Assembly (NCBI RefSeq): GCF_026262505.1
Contig: NC_067206.1
Span: 2,108,001 to 2,172,000 of the forward strand
DNA length: 64,000 nt
Direction: 5' to 3'
Origin: Trichomonas vaginalis G3
Lineage: Eukaryota; Parabasalia; Trichomonadida; Trichomonadidae
Part shown: piece by piece, positions 30,815 to 41,072 of the stretch
How positions within the stretch are numbered: position 1 is the first letter of the stretch
How the letters are laid out: the number at the start of each line of letters is the position of its first letter
Program-made: the position numbers and the translations under genes
The notes under the pieces: model-generated
The model's input: the letters and a program-made list of their open reading frames with translations, nothing else
The model's database searches: none
Told to the model about the DNA's origin: nothing

Positions 30815-32335
30815 TTAAATATTATTTAAATATAATGGAGTAATAAAATAAATCGGAATTTCTATTAATTTATTGTCAACTTCAACTAATGCATTGCCGT
30901 TAATATATCTAACAAATTCAGCTATTGTGTCAAATCTTCGTCTTCTTTTTGTCATTGATTTATCAGTTTTTCCATAATCGAGATGAATTAAAACTTTATT
31001 TCCTTGTTTAAAATTCATGAGCCCCGAATTAATTTGTTCACGTTTAACATCATTCAACCTTTCCATTTGCTTTCTAATATATTCCAATTCTTTTGAAATA
31101 TCATTTTTCATTTCCACCGGTTTCATGTTTATAGTTCTATGCCATGTATTATTGTAATAATATACTAACTGCTGTATGATGGAGTCATGATTTCCATCCC
31201 AGTATATCTGACCGTTAACCCCTAACGCATCTCTAAGAGTTCTCATTACCGCATCAACTATTTTATTATGAAACGTATATGGAGAGGATGAAAAGAAAAA
31301 ATTAATTTGTGGGAAATAATGAGTCATAGCTGCCTGAAATCCTTTATCACCATCACCCCTGATATTATCTACTCTTTCATGATCTAGTAAGTATTGAATA
31401 GCTCTTCTTGTTTCCTGTTCTGTTTTCCCTTTCACTGGAATGCAATATAAATATCTAGTGTTAATGTTAATGGCAAATAAATAAGTAACGTTTCCTTTTG
31501 AATATTCCAGATGATCGATTTCGTATGAATATGGATATGGTGCAAATGAAGGGCGACTAAATTTTTCCTTTAACGGTTGAATTTTTGGGTCAATTCGTTT
31601 ATTTAATATCTTGAAATCCTTTTTAAAATCTTTTTGCTTCTTTAATGTTTGAAATGGATATAATAAAGTGAATGATGAAGGATTAACTGAAGGAGGAGGA
31701 GGTACTGTCGTTGGAGGTTTTGGTGTTGCAAGTGGTTTAATTTTATCTGCTTTGATTTTGGATTTCATTCCTTCCTTCATTAATTCTGGATGTATTCTAT
31801 TCATTTGTTTTAAATATGCTGTATATAAAGGTTTGATATACTTTCCCGCTTCGAGTTTATGTTGAAGGATGAATTCCAAAAGTTGATCTTCATTTAAAAG
31901 TCGGGCTGAATATGGTTTAACTAATGAATCATAAATTAAAGCTAGTGCTTCATTTATGGTCTGAAGGACCTGGGCGTTTTGCACCTTTTGTTTTTGTTCC
32001 TTTGGCTTTTGCGGCTCAGGATTATATAATTTATATAATCCATCAATATCTTCTTCTGTTAATACTTTATTTTTGAAATCTTTCAACTGTTTAAGTTGTG
32101 ATTTAGTTTTTCCCTTTGAATATTCATTATTTTTAATTTTGTCTTTAATTTCAGAAATTATTTTATTATGATATTTCAAAATTTCATTTTTATAATATGG
32201 ATAATAATATTCCATATCATCACCCGTTATATTTTTATTATGTTTTTGGAGATATGATTTTAATTCATAATAACTAAGAAATTTTTGATTAAGTACTAAA
32301 TCAGCAATGAAATTTTTTAAATCTGTGTTATCCAT
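30815..32335 (-). CDS. Polinton integrase (DDE/retroviral-type), 506 aa
   Basis: A 506-residue frame that looks whole. The N-terminal 200 residues are helical and basic (DNA binding), followed by a proline-rich linker (TPKPPTTVPPPPSVNP). The catalytic RNase-H-fold core starts at about 270 with YEIDHLEY (271-278), then RGDGDKGF (326-333) and the helix HNKIVDAVMRTLRDALG (about 350-366). The C-terminal basic KRRRRFDTIAEFVRYING patch resembles an SH3-like tail. This enzyme would insert the element and create the 6-bp duplication. The gene follows PolB on the same strand, as is common in Polintons. Confidence 0.85.
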   Translation of the reverse strand: MDNTDLKNFIADLVLNQKFLSYYELKSYLQKHNKNITGDDMEYYYPYYKNEILKYHNKIISEIKDKIKNNEYSKGKTKSQLKQLKDFKNKVLTEEDIDGLYKLYNPEPQKPKEQKQKVQNAQVLQTINEALALIYDSLVKPYSARLLNEDQLLEFILQHKLEAGKYIKPLYTAYLKQMNRIHPELMKEGMKSKIKADKIKPLATPKPPTTVPPPPSVNPSSFTLLYPFQTLKKQKDFKKDFKILNKRIDPKIQPLKEKFSRPSFAPYPYSYEIDHLEYSKGNVTYLFAININTRYLYCIPVKGKTEQETRRAIQYLLDHERVDNIRGDGDKGFQAAMTHYFPQINFFFSSSPYTFHNKIVDAVMRTLRDALGVNGQIYWDGNHDSIIQQLVYYYNNTWHRTINMKPVEMKNDISKELEYIRKQMERLNDVKREQINSGLMNFKQGNKVLIHLDYGKTDKSMTKRRRRFDTIAEFVRYINGNALVEVDNKLIEIPIYFITPLYLNNI

Positions 32336-32359
32336 TTATATAAAAATAAAATCAATGTT

Positions 32360-35300
32360 TTAAGGGTGCCCACCTCTTTGAAGCATAGTATCAAAACCAT
32401 CATTAACGGTTCCTTTTGTCTCTTCTGTGGTATTTTATTAAATAAATGGCATACAACATCCATTTTCACAACATACAGCCGTAGTGTGTGTTTAATGCAG
32501 TCTTACCAATTGTTAAGCGAGTCATTGACCCATTTTTAAGTTGTAAATTAATATTCTGACCATCAAATATCAATTTATCATTTATTATATCCAAATAATT
32601 TTTAGGTGTTAATTGTTTATTTTGTCGTAAACTAACACCTTTCATTTTTTGTGCAATCTTTTTAAAATCACTTCCATCAATTGAACCGTTGAATGATGTA
32701 TAACACTTAGGACATAAAGCAACCATGTTATCACCTTGTTTCTCAATTGCTAAACCCAATAACTTCTTCTCATGTGCTTTTTCTTCAGCTTTATTCTTTA
32801 ATTTAGGTTTAAATTTCTCATCAAAACAGAAGAAATCAAATGGTGCGAATTTGAAAATGTTTTTATCATAAAATTGTTTATCGGTAACAATTGCTTGAAA
32901 TGCTTGAGTGTTAGGAAGATTTGGGTCGCCAGCGATTGCCCAATAAGATGAATCAGTATCACCTTCAATGAAATGAAAACGATTAACATCATGCATTTAT
33001 ACATAAAATCATAAATGAAAACCAAATACCAGTATTTAGTTATCTAAAGTGAAGAATGCCTCTTGTAAACATGTATCACATCTATAAAATCTATCTTTAA
33101 GCATCACTTGATACGTATCTTCCTATTTCTCTTATGTTTTTAAACTTATTTGACATACATGCAACGCGTGCCTTCTGTGCATTCATTATTTTAGTCTTTG
33201 CGTAATTTTGTGTATTCATTGCATCGTAACCATATGATCCATTAAGTGAAATCTTGCAAAATAAACTTTTTCCTTTATTTCCTTCTAATTCAGCCTTTTG
33301 TCTTTCGTTCATAAATTCGTTCGCAAATTCATTAAAACAAGTGTTTTTAGTAAATGTTAAAATTGATTGAATGTCATCAATGATAAAATGAAATCTGTCT
33401 ATTAGATACCAAAGATAATAAGAAGAAAATGGTTGATATTGGTTGTGTGTTGATGCTAACTGAGTTAATTTTCTCTGTTTCTGGTCAACTGGTAGATTGT
33501 TTGATTTCATGTAATTATACATAAAACTGCCAATTGTTTTTTCATCTGTGATAATATCTAAGTTTCTTATTATCGGTAAAAAGTTTATGTAATCATTAAT
33601 GTATTTTTCATCAATGTGACCCTTTACTTCAGCCACGAATAAAGTATTTTTCTTCTTAATAATTCCCAGTGCTTTTGCTTTCTTTGTTGCTGTATCACAA
33701 ATGATAACACCATTCAATCTTCCCGGCATATACATTTTATGGTCAGTATATTGAATGAAATCATGAGGATTAGATGAAAATGATGAAGGATATAATGAAT
33801 TAAATCAACACCAACGAAATGAGTCATAATGTTGGTGGTGTCCTCATTTGATACAGTTTTAGTTTCTGGATTATATGAAAGTTTATTAATGTGCGTGATT
33901 CCTTTAAGATTAACACGATGTTGAACATTTGATAGACCACCAGTAATTCCATTACGGAGAATGTGATAAGCTTCAACTGAATCTAAAGTCATTGGTAAAT
34001 TATTTTTTAATGCATAATTTCTTAAATTGATTCTTAAACGTTGAACATCTTCATCTTTATTTGATTTTACGACATTGCAATAACAACACATTAACTGACA
34101 ATTTTCTTTGGTATGTGGTTTTTCATTATCGATTCTATCCAATGTTGGTTTATTTGCATATGTAAACGCTTTACCACACATTTTGCATTTAGATGAAAGG
34201 ATTAAATCGTGATAGTATTGATAGTCATCCATTGAAACATTGTTTTTAGTATCTCTTTCGCTTTTCATCTTGTTTCTTATATGATTCAATTTTATATTTC
34301 CAATACTTTTTGTTAATTCAAAACTTGATTCTTCTCTTCTGGATATTTTCTTAGGATTGAAGTCTTTATATGCTAAGCGTAACGAATCATTGATGCATTC
34401 GATGATAAAGAAAGATTATGAAGCATGTCAATTTTATAAACAAATGTTTCTTCAATAATTTTATCAATTGGGTCAATCATAATTTCAACGTCTTTATTGC
34501 AATAATGAATAAAATATTCTAATCTATTCTTAAATTTTTAGCATCATTGAGATATATTTGATAATCACTATCTGATATAGTTTCTTGAGTTAATGCTGAA
34601 TAAAATGAATCTTGAGTGAATGGTTCCTTTATATAATTTCTTCTTCGTAATTTCCCATGTGATGAATTGATAAGGGAAAAAGGATTTAACACGTGATTTA
34701 TTGTTTCCGAAATCTTGAGTGAATTGGTCTAATGTCCCACCCGCTATATAATTTCTGATGTCAATAAATCAATTCATATGGACGTTTGTTTTCTTTACAA
34801 TGATTTGCTTAAATTGTGAAGATGAACCCAGCATTGATTTTATTTTCCATTTTGCAGTGTTTAAATCACGAAGAATTAAATTTAAATCAAACTTTCCCGA
34901 ATTAAAACCTATGATATTCACTTTATTGAATTCCTCATCTAGAAGTTCTTTAAATGCTTCCTTCTGTTTTTCATTTAATGTTGACAAAGTACGTTTCTTC
35001 ATAATTCTTCATATTGTTCAATATTTGATTTAGCAACTAATGAACAGGTTGAAAATAAAAACTCAATCCAATCAGAAATAAAAGAATCACTCGAAGTTAA
35101 GCAAAAATTCCTCGTATATGTTTTATCATTTAATTTAACCGTTGATGATACCATGAATGGTTTTAAGTAAGCATTCAAAGTTGCACACTCAGAAAGTTGT
35201 AATTCTTCTTTAGTCTCTAATGTTTCGAAGTCAAAAGTAATATAATATCTTGTCGGTTTATAATATTCCTGCAAATTGTGAGCTAATAACCACTGATATA

Positions 35301-35861
35301 TCTTCTGTTTCGTAATATGTGGTGCATATGGTTGCTGGTCTTTTGCAATTGAACGTCTTGAATTAATCCCATTATTTTCTTTACATTTCTCACAATGCTT
35401 TAAAAATCTTCTTTGGTTTTTCCTTTCTGGATCATCACGGATAGAATAAACTTCTTCTTTACAATATGGACAAACTTTATAGCCGGTGAGTGCTTCAACG
35501 TCTGTTATTCTGTCAGCGTGAAGTTTTCCACATGGACTCTGTGTTAATAAAATATTTACTGTTTCAAATTCTGGATCTATCATTATTGATTCCACTAATG
35601 GAAAGTCTACCTTATTTATGTCCACGTCTTCTGGTTGAGGATCACAATAATAAAAATCAATATTAACATTTAACATTCTCGCTAATCTCTCACTTTCTGA
35701 TGAAATGTCAAACCCTTCATATGCATCTATTGCTTCATTTAAATACTTCTACGAGTTTTAGGATTAACACCATCAGGAATGTTATAGAAGCGTTTAAATA
35801 ACCTTCTACCTTCTGCTCTAATTTGATTATCATTCATTTTAGCTGTTCCGTTTTTGTTCAT
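32360..35861 (-). pseudogene. Protein-primed family B DNA polymerase, broken
   Basis: Motifs in order along the strand: exonuclease I (YITFDFETLE), exonuclease II (IIGFNSGKFDLN), palm motif A region, fingers motif KISLNGSYGYDAMN and palm motif C EGDTDSSYW, the order of the protein-primed PolB that copies Polintons end to end. Before the exonuclease there is a cysteine-rich patch (VCPYCKEE, HCEKCKE). Between exonuclease and palm lies another, HNH-like zinc patch (CKMCGKAF, LDRIDNEKPHTKENC, CCYC). It looks broken about six times. Pieces are described separately and not joined. Confidence 0.85.
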
Positions 35862-35909
35862 TTATGTAAGAATAAAAATTAAAAAATAAATAAAAATAAA
35901 GTTTATTTT

Positions 35910-37032
35910 TTAAAGCCCATAAAATGAATTAAGAACACATAAATTTTTATCATCCGCGACGTGACGAATACATTTTAATTTACTCAAGAATGCGTACCCT
36001 GATACATTAAATCTAATTCCTGTCTTATTTAATTTCACAACTTTGAAAAGGAATGTATGAATAGCTATAAAATGATGAGAAGATGTTTTATGGGTTGCTT
36101 CCATTTTTTCTGAAATAAATGAATAAATATAATGCTTATACGTTTTCATATCTTTTATATTCTTAATAACGAATGGTATAGACTTTTCCACTTCATCTTC
36201 CTTCGGTGCTGTTCTTTCATATGAAACATTATTAGTATCTTCAATAATGAAACCACAATCACATAAAATTTTATAGTTCCAATGGTTTCTTTTGATATTT
36301 TATCTAATAAATCAAAAACTTTATCAACACCTGTGCATTTATTTAAATAATAATTTGTGTAAATATCATGATCTTCTTTCTTAATCGTATTAGTTGCATA
36401 TGTCACGTTTTTAAGGCTTTTTTGAATTTTTCGGAATCTAAAGGTGGTGAAAGTAAGATACAAGGGTATTCTTCATTATCAATAAATTGTAACTTATATT
36501 TACGTATAAATTTAGTACCTTCTTCTGAAAGTGTTTCGTCTATTTCACCATCTAATAAATTTTGTGTTGATTCTGAGACATAATTTTTATATCTTTCTTC
36601 ATGAGATTTCTGAACTTCTGATTCCGAAGCTGGGATATTCATTAAATCCTCTACTTCATTTTCATTATATTTTTCAACTTCTCTTAATTCCTTAATTTTT
36701 TCATCTATTTCATCTCTTATTTTTTTCAGTCTTTCAATTTCAATTTCATCGTATTCATCATCATCTTTAATCCGTTCTTCATAATATTCAGGGAAAACAT
36801 CAGGTTCTTTTGGTTTTTCTTCTTCAGATGTAGGATATAAGAAATTTATAACATCATCTTTATTCATTTTTCCATCATAATCTAAATCATTTAATAACTC
36901 GGCAAATTTTTGACAATTTCTTAAATAATATTTACTAACTTCATAACCCACCTCCTCTAATATATCCTTTATTTCCTCGTTTGTGAATCCCAATTTTCTA
37001 ACGTTGTTAGTTTTGACGCTCATTTCATACAA
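35910..37032 (-). pseudogene. Conserved gene beside PolB, candidate terminal protein, broken
   Basis: Homologous to the 289-residue protein at 47283-48152 in element C, also directly upstream of PolB on the same strand. Shared N-terminal pattern: EIK.(I/L)L.E....V.K.Y..N....A....D(L/Y)....... D.(I/V)..F(L/I).P. The middle is highly charged and helical. Protein-primed polymerases need a terminal protein, often encoded next to the polymerase; this makes the gene a candidate, by place only. Broken about three times. Confidence 0.5.
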
Positions 37033-37070
37033 AATAAAAATAAATTATTCAAAAATGTAAGACATAATTT

Positions 37071-38065
37071 TTAAAGTTTATTTTTTATTTCATTATGGTA
37101 GTGAATCTTTTATTCATGAAAATAATTATTTCTAATTTCTTTTACTCTCTCGTACATACTAGATTTGAAGAATTCAGAACTTTTACCATAATCTCCTAAA
37201 TGTTTTCTTATCCCCAACGTGTGCCAGTTATTATATGAAACTGAATAAACTTTATCTTTATCTTTACACCTTTCATCACTTCCAATATATTTATATCTCA
37301 GTTTTGATTTAGCATTTTCATATTCATTAACGTTTAATAATTCACAATCTTCCTTTTTAAATATATGTTTAAGATATTCAGGATTTAATACTCTACGTTT
37401 ATATGCTCCTAACTTAGTTCTAAAGGTTTTTCTACAAAATTTAGGAATTCCATCCTCTTTAATGTCATCAATGATTTCCATTTCATTATTTTCAATTTCT
37501 TCTTCTCGTTTATGAGGTCTTTGATTATGACTCCATTGATTCCATGAAATTAAATATTCTTTATCATTATATTTATACCTCATTAGCTTATTTTGGCTTT
37601 CATATTCATTTAATAATTCACAATCTTCATTTTTAAATTGAAGTTTAATCCATTCAGGATTTAAACAATGTTTAATTAATCGCGGAATATCTGACATCAT
37701 CTATATATAGCTTCTTTTATAAAAGATAAAAAAATAAATTATTTTAAAATTAATGTTAATTTTTTAATGATTTATAAATAAATATATTTTAAAATTAATG
37801 TTAATTTTTTAATGATTTATAAATAAATATATTTTAAAATTAATGTTAATTTTTTAATGATTTATAAATAAATTTTAAAATGTGTTTAGTATATAATATT
37901 TATTACTAATTTATTTAATAATGTCGCGCTTTCTTACGAATTCATGACTTAAAAAACGTAAGAAAAAATTTTTATATCATCTATATATAGAAGATGTGAA
38001 AATATACCTTCATCTATATATAGACGTAACAAAAAAAGTCACAAAACCCTTCATATCCTACTACT
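37071..38065 (-). repeat. Right terminal inverted repeat of element B
   Basis: About 995 bp, the reverse complement of 17129-18120 with few differences, ending ...CATATCCTACTACT at 38065 beside the AATTTT duplication. The terminal gene lies wholly within it. Confidence 0.93.
37110..37700 (-). CDS. Terminal-repeat protein with two tandem domains (196 aa)
   Basis: Whole. Two copies of one ~55-residue domain: residues about 9-65 (LNPEWIKLQFKNEDCELLNE ... LMRYKYNDKEYLISWNQW) and about 110-175 (LNPEYLKHIFKKEDCELLN ... LRYKYIGSDERC ... YSVSYNNWHTLG). The pattern (EDCELL..Y....... RYKY....Y..S...W) recalls small DNA-binding or treble-clef-like modules of phage and giant-virus proteins, but I cannot name it with certainty. 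Being in the terminal repeat, the gene is present twice per element. It points inwards from the right end. Confidence 0.7.
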   Translation of the reverse strand: MMSDIPRLIKHCLNPEWIKLQFKNEDCELLNEYESQNKLMRYKYNDKEYLISWNQWSHNQRPHKREEEIENNEMEIIDDIKEDGIPKFCRKTFRTKLGAYKRRVLNPEYLKHIFKKEDCELLNVNEYENAKSKLRYKYIGSDERCKDKDKVYSVSYNNWHTLGIRKHLGDYGKSSEFFKSSMYERVKEIRNNYFHE

Positions 38066-38071
38066 AATTTT

Positions 38072-38154
38072 GTTATAATTCTCCAGATTATATTTTAGAA
38101 CATTTCGAAGAATTTTTAGAGGATTTCAAAGAAAAGAATAATTTAATAGACTAA
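38072..38154 (+). pseudogene. 3' end of the unknown gene interrupted by element B
   Basis: Continues, in the same frame, the coding stretch that ends at 17128. It encodes an acidic helix, YILEHFEEFLEDFKEKN, then a stop at 38152-38154. No promoter or start of its own. This fixes the pre-insertion gene's end. Confidence 0.5.
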
Positions 38155-38199
38155 AAAATTTATTATTTTTATTTATTGTGAATTTTAAATTGTCACTTT

Positions 38200-38898
38200 T
38201 TAAGTGTTACTCCCTATTGAAAGTGTCACTTTTTGGGTGTCACTTTTTCGGAAATTCTTATATACTCCAACGTAATTTCGAGGTTTGTATTTTTGTTCTG
38301 TAATTTCTTGATTTTCAGGAGGTTCCTTGATGAGGGCCTCATAAATTTTCCTTCCCATTCTGTAAGACGGAGGTGGAAATGGTTTTTCGATGTAATTAGC
38401 TGAAATTAAAGATTCTTCGACAGAATTTGTTTTTAAAACTGGACCATATGATTTCGGGACTTCAGTAACTAAAGAAATTCTATCAGTTTCTTTATGCCAG
38501 TTACCAGAAGTAAAAAGGTTTGCATTTTGGAAGTTTTCTTTGATTTGCTGAAATTCTTGAGGGTGACTCTCAATTTTTGTAAGGTCTGTTTGAATTTTCT
38601 GTATTATTTTGTTGATTCCAGTATTCGGCATTTGATCTTTGAAATTACAAAATGCTTGAGCAGCATCCAAATCGATTTCTTCTGGTTTTCTTCCTTTTGG
38701 AGGATGATAAGGAATTGGCGCACGTAATTTTACTGCTTTTCGAAATGTGTTTTCAGAAATTTTTGAATATATAACTCTGCCTTCATGATTTATTTTAGCT
38801 TTCGCGCAAATATCAGTTAACTTAACTCCATTATTTGATTTTGTGATGGCTTCACAAAGCCAATCAATATCAATCTCTTCTGGAGAATGTCTTCTCAT
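38200..38898 (-). CDS. Hypothetical protein (232 aa), possibly transposon-encoded DNA-binding protein
   Basis: A whole frame. The first 60 residues are helical (EEIDIDWLCEAITKSNNGVK, LTDICAKAKI, SENTFRKAVKL) and look like a helix-turn-helix region; a conserved-looking basic turn YHPPKGRKPEEIDLD follows. The C-terminal half is proline-rich and less ordered. It lies between two plus-strand fragments of the proposed hairpin-ended transposon, so it may be that transposon's second gene; otherwise a host gene. The leader GTATGTAAAG before the ATG resembles leaders of several element C genes. Confidence 0.5.
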   Translation of the reverse strand: MRRHSPEEIDIDWLCEAITKSNNGVKLTDICAKAKINHEGRVIYSKISENTFRKAVKLRAPIPYHPPKGRKPEEIDLDAAQAFCNFKDQMPNTGINKIIQKIQTDLTKIESHPQEFQQIKENFQNANLFTSGNWHKETDRISLVTEVPKSYGPVLKTNSVEESLISANYIEKPFPPPSYRMGRKIYEALIKEPPENQEITEQKYKPRNYVGVYKNFRKSDTQKVTLSIGSNT

Positions 38899-39192
38899 CT
38901 AGAATATTTTCAATACTTTACATACAAACATTTTTATTTCTAAAAAACTTTTTAATTTTTTCTCGGATATATGAATGAAAATAGTTAGAACAAGATTTTG
39001 AAGCTCAAAACATTAAAAATTATTAAAGATTTGTATAATATGATTAAAAATGGGAAATAATATGAGGCAATATAAAGGAATATGAATATTAAATAAATAT
39101 ATCAAAATAGAAAGAATCAGAAAAATCAAATTATTGGCGCCAAAAATGTCACCTTTTTGGTGAGCCATTTCGGTATGAGATACGCCATATGA

Positions 39193-39443
39193 AGCAACAA
39201 AACCTGATACCATATGGCATGTAGATGTTCATTTTTTATACGGTTCACAGAGGTTACCTGTTTATGGTATAATAGACGATAAATCTCGGTTTTTGTTGGC
39301 TTTAAAAATTTTGCCAAATAAATCTTCCGAATCTACAACAAGAGTTGCCGAAGAAACGATTGGCTTATATCAAAAGCCATTTTGTTTCTGGTCCGACAAC
39401 GGGGGAGAGAATATGGGCCAATTTTATAATTGGCTCATGCGAA
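39193..39443 (+). pseudogene. DDE transposase/integrase core, first part, interrupted by element C
   Basis: Encodes PDTIWHVDVHFLYG (first catalytic Asp), VYGIIDDKSRFLLALKILPN and FCFWSDNGGENMGQFYNW (second Asp), the layout of an rve/DDE integrase-type transposase, as in Ginger-like elements. The frame stops at the insertion point of element C and resumes at 61454. No clear N terminus is left. Its place between hairpin arrays suggests it moved the proposed transposon. A retroelement origin cannot be excluded. Confidence 0.6.
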
Positions 39444-39715
39444 ACAACAGTTAGTATCTCTATCTTGGGTACGGCGGCACTGCGTTCCACCTTACCCAAG
39501 ATAACGATTTGACACTTTACGAAACCAGTAACGTATATTTTACAACACAACCATAACACCAACTTAACCTTAAATATTTACAAAACCGTCTGACACATAA
39601 ACGACTTCACTAACGACATCACTAACGACTTCACTAACGAATTCACTACCGTCCTCACTAAATAAAAAATAACCCTATTTTTATTTTTTTTAATTTTTTA
39701 TTTCATTACAAAGAC

Positions 39716-40150
39716 ATGTCTGACTACATTTACTATGACTCTTTCCCGGAACGTTTCCGTGAACTATTCAAAACTCAAGTAAAACTGAGAAACATGCATT
39801 TTAACAAAGACAGACCCATTGACGATGAAAGAAACCCTGAATATATTACAATCCCTTATGACGCAAAGTTCATTGCATACATTCCTTATGGTCGCAGAGG
39901 AACGAAAACTATTTCAACAAAGAACAAAAATTATTTCTGGAGCGATGAAGAAAATTGCCTTATCTACATAAATGCATACTTAAATAAAGCTACATATTGT
40001 ACAAAAGAAGGTTGGACTGGATTTGAGCTCTACATATACGACGACGATGGAAACAGACGTTGTGTATACCCATACGATAATATGTACCATTGTTTTCATC
40101 AAGCATTAAACGAATACATAGTCAGTAAGGGTCTCATTCCTGCTGAGTAG
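39716..40150 (+). CDS. Terminal-repeat protein of element C (144 aa)
   Basis: Whole, 144 residues, rich in aromatic residues: FPERFRELFKTQVKLRNMHF at the start, ITIPYDAKFIAYIPYG in the middle, then a beta-rich WTGFELYIYDDDGNRRCVYP and a final helix. I recognise no family. The ATG follows TTTCATTACAAAGAC, close to the trichomonad initiator (TCATTA), after a long T-rich run. The gene lies in the terminal repeat, so the element carries a second, broken copy at the other end (60749-61181). Confidence 0.65.
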   Translation: MSDYIYYDSFPERFRELFKTQVKLRNMHFNKDRPIDDERNPEYITIPYDAKFIAYIPYGRRGTKTISTKNKNYFWSDEENCLIYINAYLNKATYCTKEGWTGFELYIYDDDGNRRCVYPYDNMYHCFHQALNEYIVSKGLIPAE

Positions 40151-40239
40151 AAATGTTATATTTTTGTTCTGTCATTTATAAAAAAATAAACTTAAAAATT
40201 AATGATATCACCACCCTCACACGTATGAAAACATAGCAC

Positions 40240-40312
40240 AAAAATAAATTTAGGTGAAGTGGTGAGATCTCACCTCTTTTTTAACCTGTTTTTTCACCCT
40301 GTTGAATTCATT
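40240..40312. promoter_or_regulatory. AGATCT cassette, left end of C
   Basis: AAATAAATTTAGGTGAAGTG, then GGTGAGATCTCACC (perfect 14-bp palindrome), then TTTTTTAACCTG and TTTTTTCACCCTG. The same cassette is at 14430, 50620, 51750 and 60630 and three times in each arm of A. It lies in the gap between two genes, so it may be a terminator, operator or replication signal. Confidence 0.55.
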
Positions 40313-40315
40313 GCT

Positions 40316-40552
40316 TTATAACTCTCTTCCTTTCTCCAACTCTTCTAACTTCTTCTTAAGTTCAGCAATGTTGTCCTCATGAAGTTTAATCTTTCTCAAA
40401 ATTCCTTCTTTATCTAATGGTTGCTTTATCTTTCTAAACTGAACTCTACCATCCTTCATAGTATGAATGTAAAAACCTTCTGGAATAGTTCCTGATTTAA
40501 TGTATTCTACCAAAAACTTTTGTTTCATTGCTTCAGTGACTTTAGTCGTCAT
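40316..40552 (-). CDS. Small conserved Polinton protein (78 aa), element C copy
   Basis: Nearly identical to 14169-14405 of element A: MTTKVTEAMKQKF..., FYIHTMKDGRVQFRKI, coiled-coil end. An upstream in-frame codon would extend it by three residues, but the ATG at 40550-40552 matches the A copy. Near identity between A and C contrasts with the rest of the elements, which share little, so this gene or its end block has moved between them recently. Confidence 0.75.
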   Translation of the reverse strand: MTTKVTEAMKQKFLVEYIKSGTIPEGFYIHTMKDGRVQFRKIKQPLDKEGILRKIKLHEDNIAELKKKLEELEKGREL

Positions 40553-40601
40553 TTCAATCAAATAAAAATTTTAATATTAAATAAAAATAACGTTATTTTT
40601 T

Positions 40602-41042
40602 TCAGTAAGGAAACGCAGGAGTTTTACGATTTATTTGAGGAGTAGGTTCTGGTTTAAATGTTGGAGTCGGTTTAGGAGTTGACTTTTGAACAGGAGTTTG
40701 TACTTCCATAGGTTCAGGAGTCATTGAAGGTGTTGTTTGTGAAGGTGTTGGAGTTTGTTTAACTTCAGCTACTTCAGTATTATTTACAACATTTGCTTTA
40801 TTTCTTTTCAACATCATAACTGCTCCTGCTGTAGCTAGCAAACCTAGTGGGAGACCATATCTTATATAAGGACTTGACCAAATGCTATTTTTGACAGGAG
40901 CTGGTGGAACACCTAACCTTGGTGAGACTGCACTTTGCCATTGTGCAGCTCGTAAGAAATATTCAATAGGTGCTCCATAATCGTTTGGTAAAGTTTGTTT
41001 CATAGATGGTGAAGGTTCACGAGAGCTTGATGAAGAACTCAT
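40602..41042 (-). CDS. Proline-rich single-span membrane protein (146 aa)
   Basis: Whole. Serine-rich start (MSSSSSSREPSPS), one likely membrane helix at about 70-88 (YGLPLGLLATAGAVMML) followed by KRNK, then about 60 residues dominated by Pro and Thr (TPTPSQTTPSMTPEP). The order suggests a type of virion or membrane-anchored protein. It lies just downstream of the major capsid gene on the same strand. No family named. Confidence 0.6.
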   Translation of the reverse strand: MSSSSSSREPSPSMKQTLPNDYGAPIEYFLRAAQWQSAVSPRLGVPPAPVKNSIWSSPYIRYGLPLGLLATAGAVMMLKRNKANVVNNTEVAEVKQTPTPSQTTPSMTPEPMEVQTPVQKSTPKPTPTFKPEPTPQINRKTPAFPY

Positions 41043-41072
41043 TTATAAGCTTTAAAAATAAACGTTCATCCT

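Larger units (their letters stand above)
17129..38065. mobile_element. Polinton/Maverick element B, complete at both ends
   Basis: The element is 20,937 bp. It begins AGTAGTAGGATATGAAGGG and ends with the exact complement, ...CATATCCTACTACT, and is flanked by the perfect 6-bp target duplication AATTTT (17123-17128 and 38066-38071); 5'-AG ends and 6-bp duplications are typical of Polintons. Parts, left to right: terminal gene copy, minor-capsid-like remnants, major capsid, packaging ATPase, structural genes, minor capsid, fibre, PrimPol-helicase between repeat arrays, integrase, protein-primed PolB, possible terminal-protein gene, terminal gene. Integrase, PrimPol-helicase and the right terminal gene look whole; most others are broken, perhaps fifteen to twenty breaks in total. 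Terminal repeats are nearly identical, so insertion is recent. Confidence 0.92.
39449..40333 (+). repeat. Left terminal inverted repeat of element C
   Basis: About 880 bp, matching 60580-61448 in reverse complement. Contains GTACGGCGGCACTGCGTTCC (GC-rich end block), TTACAAAACCGTC, short CACTAACGAC repeats, the terminal gene, and the AGATCT cassette. The inner edge reaches into the last codons of the gene at 40316. Confidence 0.9.

Noticed and set aside
33714-34289. Intein in the B polymerase
   Set aside because: The HNH-like patch is not flanked by recognisable splice-junction residues, and it lies upstream of, not at, the usual polymerase intein sites.
16716-38154. Introns instead of insertions to explain split frames
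   Set aside because: The split is 21 kb, bounded by inverted repeats and a direct 6-bp duplication, so it is a mobile-element insertion; no trichomonad splice motif was seen at the edges.
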